A DNA stretch of 64,000 nucleotides from positions 3,550,733 through 3,614,732 of the forward strand of contig CM055109.1 in NCBI GenBank assembly GCA_029204225.1, given 5' to 3'. This stretch comes from Diphasiastrum complanatum (lineage: Eukaryota > Streptophyta > Lycopodiopsida > Lycopodiales > Lycopodiaceae). The translations under genes were made by a program, and so were the position numbers. Positions 58,061 to 64,000 of the stretch are shown here, piece by piece (position 1 is the stretch's first letter; each line of letters begins with the position of its first letter). Below the pieces are notes generated by a model, which did no database searches, had not been told where the DNA came from, and was given only the letters and a program-made list of their open reading frames with translations.

Positions 58061-58630
58061 GCGGTGAAATCATCAACATGCTGAGGTGAGGCGGTGTACT
58101 CCGTTTGCACGAATGCGGTCATCATCCAATGGTTTGTTGGACTCGTCAGTTCGAAATGGATGAATCAAAAGGAGGTATGATTGGAGTGGCAAAAGTGTGC
58201 AGAGGGAGTGAATGGGGCTGTTCGAACGAAGCAACGGGTGGAAGTGTGAAAATTGGAGGGTGGTGTCAAGAATGGACGAAGATGTGGGAGGTTGTGTAGT
58301 TAGATGAGGTTGAAAAGAGCAAGGGTGGTGGGTGACAAACTGATTTTGGGGGTTGATGGTAGGTGAGGGGAGCTAGAGTAAACAACTAAAGAATCAAGAG
58401 ATGTAGGAGGAATGGATGAGGTGATGGTGATGGAGGGTGGAGTTGAAGCAAAGCGGCTGTGGAAGGTAGAGGAATAGGAGTGATTGAGGTGAGAGGTGGT
58501 GTAGTAGTGATTGACACCTCTTCGACTTCATCATCTCATGCTCCATATGTCAACAAAGGCTCAAAATGACAGAAGAAGAAAATCTCTAAATAGTCTGCAT
58601 CAAATTAGAAGCTGACACAAAGCCAAGAGC
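58061..58630. other. G-rich plus-strand sequence
   Basis: Rich in 'ggtgg', 'gaggtg' and 'tgatgg' words. No gene supported. The right end may be the gag of the Copia element that follows. Confidence 0.4.
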
Positions 58631-60430
58631 AATAATCAAATCCATAGTCGAAGAAGAAAATATTCTGTAAGTATTGCAAATGCACTAATCATGAGAACCA
58701 GGATTGCAGGGTGTTACAAACAAAAACAGCAAACAACCAGGTCAACAGACGAATGTAGTCATAGCATCATCTCTATTTCTCAAACTCGACATGGACGAAG
58801 GAGCGTTTATGGTCAAAGACCAAAAGGTGCGATTTAATAATTCATGGTTTCTAGATTCTGGAGCTACTCAACATATAACCACCAGTCATCATGAGCATTT
58901 TCACTCCTACACACCTAACAGTACAAAGAGATTTGTTCATCTTGGCGATGGTAGTACACATACTATCGAAGGTGAAGACACTGTAAGATTGATGTTCCAG
59001 CATGATCAATTCAAATATTATCAAAAGTTTTGTATGTACCTAAACTTTCTATAAATTTGTTATTAGTAAGTAAAATCACTAATTTAGGTCACATGGTAGA
59101 GTTTGAATCTATTCAATGCCGAATTATTGATAGGACAAATAAGATCCTTGCACTCGGCAAGAGGCATGGATACCTATATAGACTGGCGCATTGTTATTCT
59201 GACAATAGTCAAGCCTTGAACCCCTCTGTTTTTGTCAATAAAGCATTACTATAGCATCAAACATTTGTGTCGAGCATGTCTAAACAATTGTTAGCACTTG
59301 ATCTCGACTATCCAGCCAAAAGTTGACCTCCATGTTTGTCAAAGTTGCATTCTTGGAAAACAGACTAGGATTCCTTTTAATTCAAGTCATAGGCATGCAA
59401 CAAAAGATGTTCTAGACGTTGTTCGTTAGATATATGTGGTCCCATGCAAACTTTGTCACTGCTTGATGCAAAGTATTTTATTACCTTCATTGGCGAATAT
59501 TCGAGAAGAACAGCTGTATATTTTATTAAGCAGAATTCAAAGGCTTTCAAAAATCTTTCGACAATTTAATGAGCGTGCAAAAAAGAAAAACTAGTAAAAG
59601 AATTAAAGCACTGAGGTCCACCAACGAGGGAGAGTACATCTCAACCAACTTAAGCAGTATTGCCTTAACAATGGCATTGAGTCAGCAATTTTGTTACCTT
59701 GTATTCACCTTAGTCGAATGGGCTTGGCTGAGAGAAAAGAACAGAACCTTAGTCGAATTGGCACTTTTCATGTGACACTTTCGAAATTCTTCTGGGCTGA
59801 AGTTGTTTCCACTGCAACTATATATCAGAACAAATGTCCAACTAAAGCTCTCTAAGACAAAACAACCTTATAAAGTTTGGACAGGCTTCCAAACCATGAT
59901 CATTATGAAACCTACGCATTTTTGGATATATTACTTATGCGCAGATACTGCAGGATCTCCGAAGAAGCGACCAAAGGATCTTGATATATGTAGGTTCCAC
60001 ACTGGATTATGGGTTGTTTTACAGAAGTGAAGATCTATCATATTTGCCTACTTGGACTGGGATTTTGCAAGTGACAAGGTGGATAGAAAAGTCCACTAGT
60101 GCATTCAATATTTTTATTGGAAGCAATCTTGTATCTTGGTTGTCCAAGAAACAAGACACCACCAACTAGTTTATTGGTCATTTGGCATTTTGGAGGGCCA
60201 ACATGAAATCTCAAGTTAGGAAATAGTTTTCATATTTGTCAATACGACCTCAAAGTGGATTGCAGGAGCCCATCGTTGTTTTCTATCCCATAATTTGGAT
60301 TTTAAGTACTGCCCGCCTCGACTTTATGGAGAAGGTGCAGTACCATTTAATAAAGATTCAGTGTGAAGCCAATAAAAGTCCCAAAAACTACTCTCACAGG
60401 TGTCATGGGAAACGCCCACCCAGTTTTGGT
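58631..60430 (+). pseudogene. Degenerate Copia element: zinc knuckle, protease, integrase, RNase H traces
   Basis: A zinc knuckle 'CKYCKCTNHENQDC' (about 58668-58710) is followed by a protease with 'WFLDSGATQHITT' at about 58848. A frameshift near 59030 leads to 'YVPKLSINLLLVSKI', and the pre-integrase region has stops. Integrase traces: 'YFITFIGEYSRRTAVYFI' near 59480 and a degenerate 'SNGLAE' near 59720. RT is almost entirely absent. Short RNase H-like words ('LVSWLSKKQDTT') appear near 60130. Many stops and deletions make this a strongly decayed element. Confidence 0.75.
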
Positions 60431-61080
60431 GGGGGATACTGTTGGAGGGTTTACGGATCCCAAGGCAACCCTAACCCTAGTTTATAAGTGAGAGGGGATG
60501 TGGCACCCTGCGTGTGTAGGTCCAACCCGATGATCACATAGTTATTTGGTTAATTAGAAAGTCCAATAAAAGGACTTAGGCCTTTTGCGGGACTTTTAAT
60601 GTCGCAGGGCATAAATGTCAAGTTAGTGAATAAGGTTGGGTTTCCCTCCAATTTGGATGGTTCTCACTCTTTTTTAAATTTGAATAATTAGGGAGGCAGA
60701 AAATGCACCAATAGGATTCAGAGGCCAGGGTCCTCCTCTCTACTATAAAAAGGGACCAACTCGAGTTCCTAACATGTTCATTTCCTCATTTCAATAAAGC
60801 AGATTGGTTCTCTTTAGAAATGGATTGATGAATGTCCTTGTTCTCTATCACTTTTCCTCCATCTCCTCATGCTTTCTTTGGATTTTGCTAATTGTTGGAT
60901 CTGATTGGTTATTGGGATTGCATGTTATTATACTTTTTATGAGAGAGAAAGTGAGAGAGAGAAAGAATAAGCTATCTTTGTTGTGGATGCATAGTGTTAA
61001 TGGATCATAGGGTTAATGGATGTTAGAGTTAGATGTGAATTCTCCATTCATGTTGAAATCTGAATTATACTATCGCTCTC
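60423..61080 (+). mobile_element. Polypurine tract and 3' LTR of the preceding Copia element
   Basis: 'ttttggtgggggatac' is followed by TGTTGGAGGG at 60440, the usual Copia 3' LTR start. A TATA-like 'ctataaaaaggg' at about 60740 would be the LTR promoter. The LTR end is uncertain. Confidence 0.65.
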
Positions 61081-61287
61081 ATGGGAATGAACCTACGCGT
61101 GACAACTAACTTTGTCTCTTTGATGCTAGATTGACTAGATCTTGGATTCAGCTTAGACAAGGAAAGAAACCCACTACACTTTCTCTCTCACAAATTACAA
61201 ATCTAATAATCCTAGATCTACTATCCTAAATAATACTAATAATCTATACAAGACCATTCAAAACCATTTTAAATCAATGCAAAATTT

Positions 61288-61293
<6 letters not shown>

Positions 61294-61379
<86 letters not shown>
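61294..61379. repeat. (CT)n microsatellite
   Basis: About 43 CT units with one break near 61340. Confidence 0.95.
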
Positions 61380-61385
<6 letters not shown>

Positions 61386-61441
61386 AACAAACAAACACCA
61401 ACCTGAAACAAACAAAGAAAGTAAACCTTCAGATTCAAACT

Positions 61442-64000
61442 ATGTCGAAGACAAAGCAGAATGCTCCAGAGCAGCATAAGACAGGCAACAAGGAATTCAT
61501 CAGCTTATGTTAGTACTGATCTATGTTGTTCATCTAATTCAATTCGAGAAGTAGTACTTGATTCAGGAGCCACCTCACATTTTGTTTCCTCGAAACAAAT
61601 TTTGTCTGAGTACAAGAAGACGAACGATTCGAGATTCATTATACTTGGAGATGGTTTAAACACGTGGTTGATGGAACTGGTGTATTATGGCTAGATGAAT
61701 CAAAGAGACAAGAAACTAGGGAAGTTCTCTATCTCCCTACTCTTGATAAAGATCTTTTATTTGTAGCTAAGATGGTTGATACAGGCATGTCAGTAACCTT
61801 CACAAAGAACTCTTGTAAATTGTTCGAGGAGATTTTGATAACCTGATTGCTAAAGGCAGTAGAGAAGGAAATTTTTATCACCTGAGCATTTGAACAAGAA
61901 TCGAACAAGTCAATCAAACTCAGGAAGCAACAGATGTACTGTGGCACAAAAGGCTATGTCATATGAACATAGAAGGCTTGTACCAGGCCAATAAAATCAG
62001 AGAATTCAAGGAGTCGAAATCAAAAGTAAAGATATTCGAACTACCTGCGAATCTGTCTTAAAGGCAAGATGACTAGAACACCTTCAAGTAAGGATGCTTA
62101 TAAAGCAACTAAGGTACTTGAAATTGTGCATTCAGATATATTGTGGACCATTCGGAGTATTGTCATTGGGTGATGCAAAGTACTTCATTACGTATATTGA
62201 TGACTTCAGCAATTTGCTGTAGTATACTTTATTCGTATCAAATCTAAAGCTTTCGAGAAATTTGTTGAGTATACGAATTGGGCTGAGAAGCAGACAGGCA
62301 ATAAATTGAAGCAAATTCGCACAGATCGTGGAGGTGAGTACATTTCCAACGAATTCAAAGCTTATTGTACTGATCGAGGTACTATGCACACAAAGACTGC
62401 ATCTTACACACCTCAGCACAATGGAATAGCTGAATGAAGGAATTGAACACTAATGGAAGCTGCAAGGTGTATGATGGCTCATGCGAAAGCACCAAAATAG
62501 TTGTGAGCAGAAACAATGGCTACATCAAATCATCTTCAGAATCGTATTCTGAAATCTCAAATATCGGATAAAACTCCTCATGAGATATGGTGGAAGTTGA
62601 AGCCATGTTTGAACATTTGGATGCACAGTGTATATGCACATACCAGATTAGCTGAGAAAGGAACTTGATGAAAAGACTATACAAGGTTTTCTGGTAGGAT
62701 TCGAGTTACATTCGTCATATTATTGTGTTTATGTACCCGAAACTGGCAAGTAAAAAATGTTCGAGATGTTAAATTTGATGAGACGAAATACATAGCAAAG
62801 AGTGATCTAGTCACCTATGAAATTCTCAAAAATTATTATGAGCTACCAACGACAATAGAAAAAAAAAGCAAAAGATGAAAGAGAGTTATCAGATCCAGAG
62901 GGAGGTCAAGATCGAGTGCCTGACAGACTCGAATCGCCAGTTCAAATTTCAACAGAAAAGCTCGAATCAGAATTGAACTCAAAACCTATAGAATCGAACT
63001 CGAAACCACCTGTGAGAATATCAAACAAACAACGAAAACCACCAGAAAGGTATGGTCAAGATGTTTTTAATACGGCATCGAATTTTGTGGATTTTTTGAC
63101 GAACCTCAAACATTCGAGGAAGCTGTAGATGGACCAATAAAGATCGCTGGATTCAGGCAATGGAGGACGAAATGTCATCCATGTACAAGAACAATGTATG
63201 GACACTTGCACCTATACCTGATGGTAGAAAACCAGTCAGTGCAAGTGGATCTATAAGATCAAAATAGGTCCTGATGGAGAAAACATCAGATACAAGGCAA
63301 TTGGTTGCTAAAGGATTTTCACAGAAGTATGGGATCTACACACTGACACTTTCTCACCGGTAGTCAAACATACATCAATTCGCTTGTTATTCGCATATGT
63401 AGTGGCTCATGATTTGAAAATCCATATTGTGGATGAAAAAACTACTTTCTTGCATGCAGAATTAGAAGAAGACTTATTCATGGACCAACCACTTGGCTTT
63501 GTAAGCCAAGAATATCCAGAATACGGATGTCACATGAATAAAAACATTTATGGTCTCAAACAGGCAGCAAGACAATGGTATAGAAAGAAGGATGAAGCAC
63601 TACGTTCCATAGGCTTCAAACTCTATTTGCTGAATCAAATGTCTATATCAAATATGTCCAAAAAAAATAATCATTTTAGTTGTTTATGTTGATGACACGC
63701 TTATCTTCTCAAGAAGAGATAAGTTAATTTTAGATGTCAAAAGAGACATTTTTGAAATATTTGAGATCGCTAACCTAGGAGAAGCTAAAATCTATGTAGG
63801 CTTATAGATCATGAGAGACTTTGAAGGTGGTAAGTTGTATCTTCACCAACAAAAGTACACTCAAAAGATCATTGAAGACTTAACATGCTCAATGCAAAGG
63901 TGTGCATACTCCCATGATACCTGGAACAAAACTGAACAAGGCAGATTGTCCACAAACTCTTGAGCTATTTTTCATAACGCTGATGGTTTCTTTAGCCTTT
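61442..64000 (+). pseudogene. Degenerate Copia element, runs off the window
   Basis: Plus strand, many frame changes: protease 'VVLDSGATSHFVSS' (about 61556), pre-integrase 'VLWHKRLCHMNIEGL' (about 61939) and integrase 'KYFITYIDDFS' (about 62180) with 'RTDRGGEYISNEF' (about 62323). 'SYTPQHNGIAE' (about 62404) follows with a TGA at once after it. RT has 'RLLFAYVVAHDLKIHIVDEK' (63384) and 'IYGLKQAARQWYRK' (63550), then a shifted YVDDT motif near 63690. Gag is almost wholly missing: about 35 codons separate the first ATG from the protease. The element continues past 64000. Confidence 0.8.

Overview
This is plant nuclear DNA. It holds two well-supported protein-coding genes with introns, one possible partial gene, and a large load of decayed transposable elements and simple repeats. 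The first gene is the chloroplast Clp protease subunit ClpR1 (plus strand, 2811-16651, nine exons, 386 residues). The second is an F-box protein of the FBS4 type (plus strand, 48796-50500, four exons). The long transposon-filled introns, abundant (GA)n, (AT)n and (CA)n arrays and many old Copia copies suggest a vascular plant with a large genome. A fern or another non-flowering lineage is possible, but that is a guess.

Layout. 1-2700: minus-strand Copia gag fragment, a plus-strand LTR-like piece, a hairpin element, GC-rich repeats, then the ClpR1 promoter. 2811-16651: ClpR1. Its 4.8 kb first intron holds a Copia RT/RNase H relic, a hAT-type (DUF659) transposase relic and a Copia leader plus LTR. 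Introns 1 and 6 carry copies of one dispersed repeat. 16652-25640: gene-free, with a nested foldback element, two direct duplications that both have a 208-base period, minisatellites and microsatellites. 25640-30000: a captured piece of a P-type Ca2+-ATPase gene, then a large inverted repeat (arms about 670-690 bases, outer ends 26483 and 30000). Each arm ends inward at a (CT)n/(GA)n tract, and minisatellites fill the spacer. 30001-37200: three damaged LTR elements. One of them joins a Copia-like gag in frame to a Ty3/gypsy-like integrase tail. 39111-44573: a complete minus-strand Copia element with two 278-base LTRs, primer-binding site, polypurine tract and degenerate gag-pol. 45282-46230: last exon, and perhaps one earlier exon, of an unrecognised minus-strand gene. 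46530-48115: the 3' end of a LINE with a poly(A) tail. 48796-50500: FBS4-like gene. 50501-64000: AT-rich sequence, a minus-strand Copia 3' end, a 250-base (GA)n array, an unknown minus-strand coding relic, and two degenerate plus-strand Copia elements, the last running off the window.

The two host genes show no functional link. ClpR1 works in the plastid stroma as a non-catalytic subunit of the ClpPR protease core. The F-box protein would act in SCF ubiquitin ligases in nucleus or cytosol. No retroelement here has an intact gag-pol reading frame. I found no CRISPR array, operon, rRNA or tRNA gene. I did not find a clearly new biological system. The most unusual structures are the 26483-30000 inverted repeat, the 18149-18690 foldback, and the Copia-gag/gypsy-integrase fusion.
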